From: Halobacteroides halobius DSM 5150
GTDB lineage: Bacteria; Bacillota; Halanaerobiia; Halobacteroidales; Halobacteroidaceae
DNA: 64,000 bases
Assembly (NCBI RefSeq): GCF_000328625.1
Contig: NC_019978.1
Coordinates: forward strand, 434,001-498,000
Reading direction: 5' to 3'
Shown in pieces: positions 26,154 to 34,168 of this stretch (positions within the stretch are counted from its first letter, which is position 1; each line of letters begins with the position of its first letter). The notes under the pieces are model-generated. The model had not been told where the DNA came from and made no database searches. It saw nothing but the letters and a program-made list of their open reading frames with translations. The translations under genes were made by a program, and so were the position numbers.

Positions 26154-27095
26154 TTAGATTATTACTAAGCTTAGGGCTAATAATTGAACTACATTTATTA
26201 TAATGAAATTTTTCACAGATAATATAAAAGTATCTGCTTTGCTCTGTTTTTTCATAAATAAATCAATATTCTTTTTTACAGGAATGAATGTTAATAAAGT
26301 AATTAGGCAAATTAAAGGTGTAACTTTAAAAATTAATAAAAGAATTAGATCAAGATAAACAAGGTAATAAAGTGTTTTAAAGAGTTTTAATGAATTACTT
26401 TTACCAATATAAGTTGGTAATGTATAGCGATTGTTTTCTAGATCATCTTTAATATCACAAATATTGTTTGCTAACATAATATTTGCGATTCCAATTATTA
26501 ATGGTATAGAGAATAAAAAGATATAAGTTATCTCAATAATATTTAAATGAAGACTAAGTAACCCTTGGTTATAAAGTAAAAAAGCAATATTTTGATTAAA
26601 AACGTGAATATAGATTGATATAAAAGTTATCAAAAAACCCATAAATACTCCCGAAAATGCTTCTCCTAGTGGTGTTTGCGAAATAGGAATTGGGCCAAAA
26701 GAGTAAAGAATGCCTACTGAAAATGAAAGAACACCTAAAATAAGAACTACAAAGTTTGTATTTAAGACGAGGATAATCCCAAATAAGACTGCAATTATCA
26801 ATAAAGCTAATATAATAAATCTAACTGTACTTTCTTTTAAATTGTTTTTAACAATTGCATTATGACTTTCATAATTGTACCCATGAGTTTTATTAGCTCT
26901 TTTATAATCATAATAATTATTTATAGCTGTTGTAGCCATATCAATTGTTAATAATGATATTAACATAAAAATAAAGTTTTTGAAATTAAAGTTGTTAAAA
27001 TGATATAAGGTGTATAATGATCCTAATAGAAAGGGAATCATACTGGCGACTTTGGTTTTAATCTCCACTAATTTAAGAAAAATTTTAGCTGACAT
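26154..27095 (-). CDS. UbiA-family prenyltransferase (MenA-like)
   Basis: The 313-residue integral membrane protein has about eight or nine helices and the two Asp-rich prenyl-diphosphate/Mg sites of the UbiA superfamily: NNYYDYKRANKTHG (about residue 59) and NICDIKDDLENNRYTLP (about 215). The YESHNAIV segment after the first motif, and this spacing, are closest to 1,4-dihydroxy-2-naphthoate polyprenyltransferase (MenA) and relatives. No other menaquinone gene is nearby, and fermentative anaerobes of this type often lack quinones. The true acceptor could instead be another aromatic ring or a lipid precursor. It is transcribed alone, away from its neighbours. Confidence 0.8.
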   Translation of the reverse strand: MSAKIFLKLVEIKTKVASMIPFLLGSLYTLYHFNNFNFKNFIFMLISLLTIDMATTAINNYYDYKRANKTHGYNYESHNAIVKNNLKESTVRFIILALLIIAVLFGIILVLNTNFVVLILGVLSFSVGILYSFGPIPISQTPLGEAFSGVFMGFLITFISIYIHVFNQNIAFLLYNQGLLSLHLNIIEITYIFLFSIPLIIGIANIMLANNICDIKDDLENNRYTLPTYIGKSNSLKLFKTLYYLVYLDLILLLIFKVTPLICLITLLTFIPVKKNIDLFMKKQSKADTFILSVKNFIIINVVQLLALSLVII

Positions 27096-27254
27096 TGTAT
27101 TCCTCCTAAAAAATTATATTAATCTCTTTTATTTATTTTGATATTTTGACTTTAATTCCTTTATTTTAAGTAAGATAAGTTTAAATAATAAAAAATTACT
27201 AACATTTATTTTGGAGATTAATGACAAACTAGATTTTAGGAGGTGGAGTTTAAA

Positions 27255-27656
27255 ATGAAAAAAGATCGAATTGATAGAGAAAATTATATCCCTGAACAAG
27301 ATGAGTTAGAAGAAGAGACTAATGGATTATTAAATATTAGAGATGAAACAAATAATGGAGCAAACAATCAAGGATTAATGAGAGATGTAAACGAGAAGGT
27401 AGAGCATAGAGAAAATTTTATAAGTTTACAGGAGAAAGGAGAAGGATTTAACTTTCCTGAAACTGAAATTGAGACCGGTCAGTGGACAAGTTTTAAGGCA
27501 GATGCTGCTCAGCAGGTAGGTAGATTTAGAGACCAAGTCCTTTCTGGCTCTCCTGCTAGTGAAACTGACCATATGACAGTAGGACGTTCTGGCTTAAAGG
27601 ACATTATTGAGGCTTCTGAAGATAAGTTAGCTAAAAAGTTAAATAATGATGAATAA
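27255..27656 (+). CDS. Hydrophilic acidic protein of unknown function (133 aa)
   Basis: I start at the ATG at 27255 (MKKDRIDRENYIPEQ), about ten bases after AGGAGGTGG; a GTG at 27243 overlaps that site. The protein is very polar, rich in Glu, Asn and Asp, with no signal peptide, membrane helix or Cys. Segments such as FNFPETEIETGQWTSFKADA and DHMTVGRSGLKDIIEASEDK look conserved but I do not recognise a family. The low complexity and acidity fit a small stress or spore protein; this is a guess. Confidence 0.55.
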   Translation: MKKDRIDRENYIPEQDELEEETNGLLNIRDETNNGANNQGLMRDVNEKVEHRENFISLQEKGEGFNFPETEIETGQWTSFKADAAQQVGRFRDQVLSGSPASETDHMTVGRSGLKDIIEASEDKLAKKLNNDE

Positions 27657-27664
27657 TTTAATTT

Positions 27665-27697
27665 CCCTACAGTTAGTCATATAGCTGTAGGGTTTTT
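27665..27697 (+). terminator. Terminator after the acidic protein gene
   Basis: CCCTACAG pairs with CTGTAGGG across a 12-base loop and is followed by TTTTT. Confidence 0.8.
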
Positions 27698-27764
27698 AAT
27701 AATTTGTTTCCATGGTATAATTTTGATATACTTCATATATATTTTGGATATAAGGAGGAGATTT

Positions 27765-28517
27765 ATGTCTTTATTTGAAATAAGTATAGTTTTATTTGCT
27801 GGCCTAGCAGCAGGATTTATTAATACATTAGCTGGTGGAGGTTCATTAATTGCTATGTCAGCTTTGATTTTTATGGGCTTGCCTTCTGCTATAGCTAATG
27901 GAACTAATCGAATTGCTGTTTTAGTACAGAATATTGTAGCAGTTACTAATTTTAAGCGTAAAGGTTTTTTTGATTTGAAACTGAATTTAAAGTTGGCTAT
28001 ACCAGCAGTAATTGGTGCCGTTTTTGGCTCAAGTGTAGCTATAACACTTCCTGAAGAGTTATTTAATAAAATATTAGCCGGGATAATGTTTTTAGTATTA
28101 GGGGTGATTATTCTCAACCCTACTAAAGATACAGAAAATAAAGTAGAAGCGTTGAATCTTAAGCAACAGATTATAGCAATGATAGCTTTTTTCTTTGTAG
28201 GTATTTATGGTGGGTTTATTCAAGCAGGTGTTGGGTTTATGTTTATTGTTACTTTATCATTAATTACAGATTCTTCATTAGTTAAAATTAATAGTATTAA
28301 AGTATTTGTAATTGCTGCTTATACTATATCTTCTCTTGTAGTATTTATTACAAATGGTAAAATTAATTGGTTATTAGGAATTATTTTAGCTGTGGGCAAT
28401 AGTTTAGGTGCTTATTTAGGTAGTAATTTTGCTATAGCTAAGGGTGATAGATGGATTAAGGTTATACTAATAGTTTTAATTTTAGCAATGGCATTAAGAT
28501 TATTAATAAATTTTTAA
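27765..28517 (+). CDS. TauE/SafE family membrane permease (TSUP)
   Basis: The ATG at 27765 (MSLFEISIVLFAGLAAGF) lies behind AAGGAGGAG; an upstream ATG at 27723 is less likely. The 250-residue protein has about eight helices and the two TSUP repeats, each with a Gly-rich N-x-x-A-G-G-G-S/G-G-F-I-Q-A-G-V-G motif (NTLAGGGSLIAMSAL and YGGFIQAGVGFMFIV). These proteins export sulfite, sulfonates or other organic anions. The substrate here cannot be told from sequence. It is flanked by terminators, so it is a single-gene unit. Confidence 0.88.
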   Translation: MSLFEISIVLFAGLAAGFINTLAGGGSLIAMSALIFMGLPSAIANGTNRIAVLVQNIVAVTNFKRKGFFDLKLNLKLAIPAVIGAVFGSSVAITLPEELFNKILAGIMFLVLGVIILNPTKDTENKVEALNLKQQIIAMIAFFFVGIYGGFIQAGVGFMFIVTLSLITDSSLVKINSIKVFVIAAYTISSLVVFITNGKINWLLGIILAVGNSLGAYLGSNFAIAKGDRWIKVILIVLILAMALRLLINF

Positions 28518-28543
28518 AATAGAATTTAAACATACATTATTTT

Positions 28544-28577
28544 TGATCTAACTTTTAAAGTTAGGTCATTTTTTATT
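28544..28577 (+). terminator. Terminator after the TauE/SafE gene
   Basis: GATCTAACTTT pairs with AAAGTTAGGTC and is followed by ATTTTTTA. Confidence 0.8.
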
Positions 28578-28631
28578 TTAATGCACCTCTAGAAGGTAGA
28601 GTGAATAGATTATATTAAGGAGGTGGGATAA

Positions 28632-28985
28632 TTGGTATTTTCCTTGATTAGTAAATTAAAAGATAAATTAGAAAAACTATTTAAAAAGGAGTGTCATTGT
28701 AGAAATGAAGATGAAATACATCTTGATCTAGATGGTTTAGAAATAGATATGGAACGTTGTTTTGCTTATGATAGACCACATGAGGTTACTGTTGTAGTTC
28801 CTAGAGCTGAAATTAGAAAAAGATTAGAAACAGAAGATAAGACAAAAGAGCTAGAGATATTACTTAATAGTATCACTATTGTACATTCGCCTTATCGCTC
28901 TTCTGATGAAGGCGAAGGCCCACCACCTCAACCACCTGAAATACCACGAGATGATGAAGAAGAAGGAGATCAAGAGAAAAGATAG
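28632..28985 (+). CDS. Small acidic protein of unknown function, Pro/Glu-rich tail
   Basis: The TTG at 28632 sits nine bases after AAGGAGGTGG, so it is a credible start. The 117-residue product opens with a basic amphipathic helix (SLISKLKDKLEKLFKKECH, with Cys-His-Cys). A compact acidic region follows (DEIHLDLDGLEIDMERCF, then HEVTVVVPRAEIRKRL), and the tail is proline-rich and acidic. There is no signal peptide. The family is not recognised. It precedes the sleB-ypeB operon by 70 bases and may belong to the sporulation-phase genes, but this is only positional. Confidence 0.5.
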   Translation: MVFSLISKLKDKLEKLFKKECHCRNEDEIHLDLDGLEIDMERCFAYDRPHEVTVVVPRAEIRKRLETEDKTKELEILLNSITIVHSPYRSSDEGEGPPPQPPEIPRDDEEEGDQEKR

Positions 28986-29056
28986 ATTCGTGAATATAAA
29001 GTTGGTTAAAAGTAAATGATAATATTGAAATCAAATTAATTGTAGGGGAGGATAAA

Positions 29057-29536
29057 ATGAAAAAGCTAGGAATATTGGTAGCAATATTAGCGGTAATTGG
29101 GACTGGGGTATTAATTTATGAAACACAGTCAACTGGGAAGCTTGAAAAACTTGAAGCTGCTGCTCCAAGTTTTTGGAGTTTATCCCCTAAAATGAGATTG
29201 ATGACGCGAACTGTTTCTGCGGAAGCTAAAGGAGAGTCATTAGTTGGACAAGTTGCAGTTGCGGCAGTAATCTTAAATCGAGTTGATAGTTCTAAATTTC
29301 CTGACTCTATATCGGGGGTTATTTATCAACCATGGGCTTTTACAGCAGTAGCACGAGGTCACATTTGGAATAATACCCCGGATGAGAGAACTATTCGTGC
29401 TACTTTAGCTGCTAAACGTGGTTGGGATCCAACATATGGTTCCATTTATTATTACAATCCAGCTAAAGTAGAGACTAATTGGATATATACTAGAAATGTA
29501 GTACGCAGAATAGGCAAACATATTTTTGCTAAATAG
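29057..29536 (+). CDS. sleB: SleB-type spore cortex-lytic enzyme / cell wall hydrolase
   Basis: The 159-residue protein has an N-terminal signal/anchor (MKKLGILVAILAVIGTGVLI) and a Hydrolase_2 (SleB/CwlJ) domain: RTVSAEAKGESLVGQVAVAA with the catalytic Glu in SAEAKGES, ILNRV, then QPWAFTAVARG and SIYYYNPAKVETNW. SleB cleaves muramic-delta-lactam-containing cortex peptidoglycan during spore germination. It lacks the N-terminal peptidoglycan-binding domain of Bacillus SleB, as in several clostridia. It ends 11 bases before ypeB, whose product is needed for SleB localisation and stability in Bacillus. Confidence 0.9.
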   Translation: MKKLGILVAILAVIGTGVLIYETQSTGKLEKLEAAAPSFWSLSPKMRLMTRTVSAEAKGESLVGQVAVAAVILNRVDSSKFPDSISGVIYQPWAFTAVARGHIWNNTPDERTIRATLAAKRGWDPTYGSIYYYNPAKVETNWIYTRNVVRRIGKHIFAK

Positions 29537-29547
29537 GAGGGATTAAT

Positions 29548-31008
29548 TTGAATAACGAAGGATTAGGAGATTGGTTAGATGAGAAGTGGATATTAATACT
29601 TGTTTTAGCTGTTGGGATAGCTGCTACAGGATACTGGGGTTATGGTAAATATACTACTTTAAATCAAATAGAAAATGAATTAGATAATAGATACCAGCAA
29701 GCTTTTCAAGGTTTAAATCATCAAGTTGACTCTTTAGAGGAAGAGTTAGGTGCTTTAGTTGTTTCTAATACTGTTGATAATGTATCAGTTAATTTATCAA
29801 ATGTTTGGAGATCTGCTTATTCAGCTCGAGAGAATTTAGGTGAGTTACCACTAAATAGCGATGCTCTAGATAATCTAAAGGGGTTATTATCTAATATATC
29901 TCGCTACAGTAAACACTTAGACCGTCGGGTAGTAAACAGAGAATTAAAAGAAAATGAAAGACAAATGTTAAGCAAATTTAGGCAAAAAATCCAAGTAGCT
30001 AATCGTGGTTTAGAAGCAGTACACAATAAAATGGAGCAAGAGAATTTCACATGGTATGATAAAAGAAGAATAAGTATAAGAGAGGATAAGAAAGAATATT
30101 CTGCTAGTCCTCTAGCTGGATTAAATAAATTAGATGGGAAATTAAAATTAACTAAGATTAAAGATAAGTTAAAGTCAGTTGTACCAGGTAATATAATGAG
30201 TTCTAACCAACAAAGTATAATAGCTGCTTTATCAGCTTTAGAAGGAGAAAAAGTAGCTGGAAAAAAAGCAATTGCAATTGCTAAAAAGTTTATAAAAAAT
30301 CCCGAACAATATAATTATACATTAGCTGAGGATGATAAAATAAAGTTGGATAACGGAAAGATGGTTGAAGCTAAGCTACCAGCCTATGCTATTAAAGCTG
30401 TACACCAAGAAGATGAAGATAAAGTAATTAGATTAGATATTAGCAAACATGGTGGACAAGTAGTATGGTTGCTTAATCAAAGAGGAATTGGTGAACACAA
30501 TGTTAATATAGACCAAGCCCGTCAGAGTGCTAAACAATTTTTAAAGGATAATGGTTATGAGAATGTAGTGATTGAATCAGCTGAAAAGTTTCCTAATAAA
30601 AATCCAAGACAATTAATAGTTGAATTTCTTCCAGCTCGTACTTTAGATAATGGTAAGGTGGTATTGATTAAAGCAGACAGAATAAAAGTGGAAGTTGCAT
30701 TAGATAATGGTGAGATAACAGGATTTAATGGTATTGATTACGTTCTATATCATCACACCAGAGAAGTTAATGAACTTACCCCAAAGTTAAGTAAAGCAGA
30801 AGTTAAGAAAAAATTGAATAATAACTTAAAAATAGAAGACAGTAAACTTGTTTTAATTAATGATGAAACTCAAGAAAGGTTATGTTATGAATTTATTGGA
30901 AGGGTAAAGGGTGGAGAGAAAAAGTATAGTATTAAAATTGATGCTAGAACTGGTAGAGAAGTAAGTATTAAAAGCCTTGATAGCGATATTTATACGATTG
31001 CAAGATGA
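29548..31008 (+). CDS. ypeB: Germination protein YpeB
   Basis: The start is a TTG at 29548 after GGAGGG. The 486-residue product has a membrane helix at about 13-31 (WILILVLAVGIAATGYWG), a helical N-terminal domain with conserved N-x-V-S-V-N-L-S-N-V-W-R (about 75-88), and three PepSY-like repeats in the C-terminal half (for example EKVAGKKAIAIAKKFI near 235 and VEVALDNGEITGFNG near 390). This layout is YpeB. Its SleB partner is next door, which makes a sporulating lifestyle likely. A predicted protease site within the linker is not visible. Confidence 0.9.
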   Translation: MNNEGLGDWLDEKWILILVLAVGIAATGYWGYGKYTTLNQIENELDNRYQQAFQGLNHQVDSLEEELGALVVSNTVDNVSVNLSNVWRSAYSARENLGELPLNSDALDNLKGLLSNISRYSKHLDRRVVNRELKENERQMLSKFRQKIQVANRGLEAVHNKMEQENFTWYDKRRISIREDKKEYSASPLAGLNKLDGKLKLTKIKDKLKSVVPGNIMSSNQQSIIAALSALEGEKVAGKKAIAIAKKFIKNPEQYNYTLAEDDKIKLDNGKMVEAKLPAYAIKAVHQEDEDKVIRLDISKHGGQVVWLLNQRGIGEHNVNIDQARQSAKQFLKDNGYENVVIESAEKFPNKNPRQLIVEFLPARTLDNGKVVLIKADRIKVEVALDNGEITGFNGIDYVLYHHTREVNELTPKLSKAEVKKKLNNNLKIEDSKLVLINDETQERLCYEFIGRVKGGEKKYSIKIDARTGREVSIKSLDSDIYTIAR

Positions 31009-31096
31009 TTTAATTAGTATTTAGTAGTATATGTGAGAAAAGTATAGTATCAATTATCTATTTTGAATTAAATCTTTAAGAACAACTAAATAATAC

Positions 31097-31125
31097 TTGA
31101 CCTTTTCCCCCTGTTTGTATATACT
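31097..31125 (+). promoter_or_regulatory. Promoter of the tRNA cluster
   Basis: TTGACC and TATACT are separated by 17 bases, 22 bases before tRNA-Val(TAC). Confidence 0.75.
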
Positions 31126-31147
31126 ATTAAACGGTGCTGATGAGTAA

Positions 31148-31223
31148 GGGCGAATAGCTCAGTTGGGAGAGCACCTGCCTTACAAGCAGGGGGTCATAGG
31201 TTCAAGTCCTATTTCGCCCACCA
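31148..31223 (+). tRNA. tRNA-Val (anticodon TAC)
   Basis: The 76-base cloverleaf starts GGGCGAA and ends TTCGCCCACCA. The anticodon loop CTTACAA lies between complementary CTGC/GCAG arms. CCA is encoded. Confidence 0.95.
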
Positions 31224-31230
31224 TTCAAAT

Positions 31231-31264
31231 AATTGACAATGTACAATTGAGAATTGTCAATTAA
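31231..31264. repeat. Inter-tRNA repeat, copy 1 (inverted orientation)
   Basis: This self-complementary unit starts AATTGACAAT and ends ATTGTCAATT. Its reverse complement resembles copies 2 (31307-31340) and 3 (33337-33370). All three lie in spacers of the same tRNA cluster. Confidence 0.55.
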
Positions 31265-31306
31265 AGACGATAATCATGGGTAATGATTTGATTTTGAAGT
31301 TAGAAA

Positions 31307-31340
31307 TTAATTGTAAATTGTTCATTATCAATTGTCAATT
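31307..31340. repeat. Inter-tRNA repeat, copy 2
   Basis: TTAATTGTAAATTGTTCATT then ATCAATTGTCAATT. It differs from copy 3 by only a few bases and lies just before tRNA-Asp. Confidence 0.6.
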
Positions 31341-31351
31341 TGTTTTATTGT

Positions 31352-31428
31352 GGGGATGTGGTGTAGTTGGTTAACACGCCGGCCTGTCACGCCGGAGATC
31401 GCGAGTTCGAATCTCGTCGTCCCCGCCA
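31352..31428 (+). tRNA. tRNA-Asp (anticodon GTC)
   Basis: A 77-base gene, GGGGATG through CGTCCCCGCCA, with anticodon loop CTGTCAC and encoded CCA. Confidence 0.95.
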
Positions 31429-31433
31429 TAAGT

Positions 31434-31506
31434 GGCGAGATAGCTCAGTTGGTAGAGCAGTGGATTGAAAATCCTCGTGTCCCCGGTTCAAATCCGGGTC
31501 TTGCCA
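31434..31506 (+). tRNA. tRNA-Phe (anticodon GAA)
   Basis: A 73-base gene from GGCGAGA to TCTTGCCA with anticodon loop TTGAAAA. The next bases are CCC, so CCA is not fully encoded and must be completed by nucleotidyltransferase, unlike the neighbouring tRNAs. Confidence 0.93.
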
Positions 31507-31513
31507 CCCTTAT

Positions 31514-31589
31514 GCGAAAGTAGCTCAGTTGGTAGAGCATCTCGTTGCCAACGAGAAGGTCGCGAGTTCGAATCTCGTCTTTCGCTCCA
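31514..31589 (+). tRNA. tRNA-Gly (anticodon GCC)
   Basis: A 76-base gene, GCGAAAG to CTTTCGCTCCA, anticodon loop TTGCCAA between CTCGT and ACGAG, CCA encoded. Confidence 0.95.
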
Positions 31590-31594
31590 GTAAT

Positions 31595-31670
31595 GGTGAC
31601 ATAGCCAAGTTGGTAAGGCAGAGGATTGCAAATCCTCCATTCCCCGGTTCGAGTCCGGGTGTCACCTCCA
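31595..31670 (+). tRNA. tRNA-Cys (anticodon GCA)
   Basis: A 76-base gene, GGTGACA to TGTCACCTCCA, anticodon loop TTGCAAA, CCA encoded. The IS4-type element begins 11 bases downstream. Confidence 0.95.
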
Positions 31671-31680
31671 TTTTAATTAA
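31671..31680. repeat. Target-site duplication, left copy (10 bp)
   Basis: TTTTAATTAA is repeated exactly at 33169-33178 on the other side of the IS4-type element. Confidence 0.9.
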
Positions 31681-33168
31681 GTAGAGTTTCCCCATTTTTT
31701 CAAAAATAATAAATTAGAACTTATTGATAATAAAATTGTGGATAACTTTTGGTAAAACAGATAGTAACTGCTCTAAAATAAAAAAAGGTGAAATGAACTC
31801 CTAAATTTGGTATAATTAGTTTGGCAACCAAAACCAAATAGGAGGTCATTTCACCATGATTAATTATACCAAACTTATCTATCAATTGAAACGAAAATTA
31901 TCAACTTTTTCAGATAAAATCACTAAAAATTTATCAAAACCAAAATCTAAATTCATTTTTCAAATATTATATGGTCTATTAGAAAGTCAATCTATATTAT
32001 TAAGTGAAATTTCTAGAGCTTTAAAAGAAGATATAACATTAAAAAAAGTAATTGATCGTTTATCTCGCAATTGTAAAAATTTTGATCAAAGATCAACAGT
32101 TATGAATAATTATATTAATTCAGTTAAAACATGCATTAACGAAAACACAATTTTTTGTTGTGATAAATCTGATATAGTTAAACCTGCAAGCAAAAAATTA
32201 GAAGCATTAGACCAAGTTCGTGATGGAAGCACTGGGAAAATTAACGATGGTTATGATACTTTTGAAATTGCAGCATTAACAGAAGAACATGAGATGCCGC
32301 TTTCTGTATATTCTCGGGTTTATTCTACTAAAGAAAAAGGATTCAAAAGTCAGAATATAGAGACTATCAAAGGTCTTGATTTTGTTAAATCACACTTTGG
32401 GAATCAAGGTATTTATGCCTTAGATCGTTGGTACGATAATAATCGTTTTTATAAATATTTTACAAAAAACAATGATGAATGTAATTTTGTTATTAGAGCT
32501 AAAAAAACTAGAAATGTTATTTATAAAGGGCAAACAATGAATATATTAGATGTAGCAAAGTTTTACAAAGGTAAATATGTTGCTAATTTTAAAGATAAAA
32601 ACAATAATCCCCAAAAAGCAAAGTATAGTTATGCTGAAATAAAACTTCCTGCTATGCCAGATAAAGATTTAACTATGGTTATAGTAAAAGGGCTTGGGCT
32701 AACCCCTATGATATTAATTAGTAATTTAGCTCCTGAATCAAAAAAACTTACTAAAACTATATTTGAAGCATACTTAAAAAGATGGAAAGTAGAAGAATAC
32801 TTTCGATTTAAAAAACAACAATTCAATTTAGAAAATATTAGAGTCAGATCTTTAAATAGTATTAGAACTATGGATTTGCTACTTAGTATTTTAATTGGTT
32901 TTATTGCTATGCTGTCAGAAAAGCGAAATAAAACTAAATTAAATATGTGGATAACTAAATTATCTGAAAGAATTTATGATATCCCCGAATTTGATTATTA
33001 TGCAATAGCTACTGGAATTTATAATATTTTCAAGAAAACCCGAACAGGTATCCAAAGTTTTATTAATAAAAATATCAAATACCAACAATCACAACAATTA
33101 ATGTTGTCTAAACTATTGCTATAATAGCAATGTTGGCTTGCTGGTATTATAATTTTGGGGAAACTCTA
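31681..33168 (+). mobile_element. Intact IS4-family insertion sequence
   Basis: The 1.49-kb element is bounded by inverted repeats TAGAGTTTCCCCA (31682-31694) and TGGGGAAACTCTA (33156-33168). A 10-bp direct repeat TTTTAATTAA flanks it. It has one uninterrupted transposase gene. Perfect ends and duplication indicate a recent insertion, in the middle of a tRNA cluster. Confidence 0.93.
31856..33124 (+). CDS. IS4-family DDE transposase
   Basis: The 422-residue transposase has the DDE residues in recognisable places: CCDKSDI (first Asp, about residue 102), ALDRWYD (second Asp, about 190) and the Y-R-E-K-like YLKRWKVEEYFRFKKQQF segment (Glu about 311). The frame is intact and starts behind AGGAGG. 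Upstream bases 31800-31850 repeat the start region in inverted form (TTTGGTATAATTAG and CTAAATTTGG-type sequence), perhaps limiting read-in transcription. It fills most of the element, as usual for IS4 types with one gene. Confidence 0.92.
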   Translation: MINYTKLIYQLKRKLSTFSDKITKNLSKPKSKFIFQILYGLLESQSILLSEISRALKEDITLKKVIDRLSRNCKNFDQRSTVMNNYINSVKTCINENTIFCCDKSDIVKPASKKLEALDQVRDGSTGKINDGYDTFEIAALTEEHEMPLSVYSRVYSTKEKGFKSQNIETIKGLDFVKSHFGNQGIYALDRWYDNNRFYKYFTKNNDECNFVIRAKKTRNVIYKGQTMNILDVAKFYKGKYVANFKDKNNNPQKAKYSYAEIKLPAMPDKDLTMVIVKGLGLTPMILISNLAPESKKLTKTIFEAYLKRWKVEEYFRFKKQQFNLENIRVRSLNSIRTMDLLLSILIGFIAMLSEKRNKTKLNMWITKLSERIYDIPEFDYYAIATGIYNIFKKTRTGIQSFINKNIKYQQSQQLMLSKLLL

Positions 33169-33178
33169 TTTTAATTAA
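33169..33178. repeat. Target-site duplication, right copy (10 bp)
   Basis: TTTTAATTAA matches 31671-31680 exactly. Confidence 0.9.
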
Positions 33179-33181
33179 CTA

Positions 33182-33210
33182 TTGACAAATTAATTAAAAT
33201 AAGTTACAAT
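33182..33210 (+). promoter_or_regulatory. Promoter for the right half of the tRNA cluster
   Basis: TTGACA and TACAAT are 17 bases apart, immediately past the insertion. The downstream tRNA genes can therefore be transcribed despite the IS. Confidence 0.75.
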
Positions 33211-33224
33211 GATTTAGTGTACAA

Positions 33225-33313
33225 GCCGGAGTGGCGGAATTGGCAGACGCATCGGACTTAAAATCCGGTGGGCCTTTGTGCCCGTGTCAGTTCGAGTCTG
33301 ACCTCCGGCACCA
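33225..33313 (+). tRNA. tRNA-Leu (anticodon TAA), copy 1
   Basis: An 89-base class II tRNA, GCCGGAG to CTCCGGCACCA, anticodon loop CTTAAAA, CCA encoded. It differs from copy 2 only in a few bases of the D- and T-arm regions. Confidence 0.95.
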
Positions 33314-33336
33314 CTTAATTAATTTAATAGTTTTTT

Positions 33337-33370
33337 TAATTGTAAGTTGTCCATTGTCAATTATTAATTA
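33337..33370. repeat. Inter-tRNA repeat, copy 3
   Basis: TTAATTGTAAGTTGTCCATT then GTCAATTATTAATT lies between the two tRNA-Leu genes and closely matches copy 2 at 31307-31340. Confidence 0.6.
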
Positions 33371-33377
33371 AATATAA

Positions 33378-33466
33378 GCCGGAGTGGCGGAACTGGCAGA
33401 CGCATCGGACTTAAAATCCGGTGGGCCTTTGTGCCCGTGTCGGTTCGAATCCGACCTCCGGCACCA
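33378..33466 (+). tRNA. tRNA-Leu (anticodon TAA), copy 2
   Basis: An 89-base tandem near-duplicate of the preceding gene, with T-arm CGGTTCGAATCCG in place of CAGTTCGAGTCTG. Confidence 0.95.
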
Positions 33467-33489
33467 TTATTTATATAATTAAATCTTAA

Positions 33490-33565
<76 letters not shown>

Positions 33566-33596
33566 CTTATAAACCATTGAGATATAAGGGATTAAG

Positions 33597-33627
33597 ACCT
33601 GTCACTAAGACAGGTTATTTTATTTTT
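33597..33627 (+). terminator. Terminator of the tRNA cluster
   Basis: ACCTGTC pairs with GACAGGT across ACTAA, then a T-rich tail. Confidence 0.85.
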
Positions 33628-33658
33628 TGGAGATAATGTCGCCATTTTGTTGCCAAAC

Positions 33659-34150
33659 CTATTTATTAAGGTTGTTTTTTAGTTTTTTAACTGCTTCTTT
33701 TTGCATAGAAGAAATTACATGAGAATAGGTATCAAGGGTCTGTGTGATTGAAGAATGGCCTAATCTTTCCTGAACTATCTAGGATGCACACCAGCTTTAA
33801 GCATCAGTGTTGCGTGAGTGTGTCTTAGATCATGTAATCGAAATTGTGATAAATCAGCTTTATCAGCTACTTTATTAAATTGTCTAGTTGTATATAAAGG
33901 CAGATAAGGATCTCCATTTTCTTTAAGAAAGATTAAATCATATTGATCATTATATTTACTACCTAGTCTAAGTTTATTCTTCTTTTATTGTTGCTTACGT
34001 TGCTTTAATATATTTACTATATCATCATCAATATTGATTGGTCTGATACTAGAATTTGTTTTTGGTTCTCGAAAATCTAATCTTCCTCCAGATAATTTTG
34101 TTACACTTTGTTTGACTTGCATTATTTTTTCTTGGAAGTCAACCTCCTTA
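33659..34150 (-). pseudogene. Tyrosine integrase remnant of a prophage
   Basis: Read on the minus strand, fragments match the catalytic half of a phage tyrosine recombinase. The N-side piece has LDFREPKTNSSIRPINIDDD. After a TAA at about 33985 come segments such as LIFLKENGDPYLPLYTTRQF, then LHDLRHTHATLMLKAGVHP (Arg and His of the active site). A one-base deletion near 33775 shifts the frame. Then VQERLGHSSITQTLDTYSHV gives the last His and the nucleophilic Tyr, ending KNNLNK. The N-terminal arm- and core-binding part is missing. It lies convergent to, and just past, tRNA-Val(GAC), the usual attachment position. It is non-functional as read. Confidence 0.85.
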
Positions 34151-34168
34151 ACTCTCCTTTGAAAAGTA

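Noticed and set aside
31332-31523. 63-codon open frame across the tRNA genes
   Set aside because: It runs straight through tRNA-Asp and tRNA-Phe and reads like translated tRNA sequence; not a gene.
31224-33378. CRISPR-like array formed by the inter-tRNA repeats
   Set aside because: Only three imperfect copies, irregular spacing and tRNA genes in between; no cas genes.
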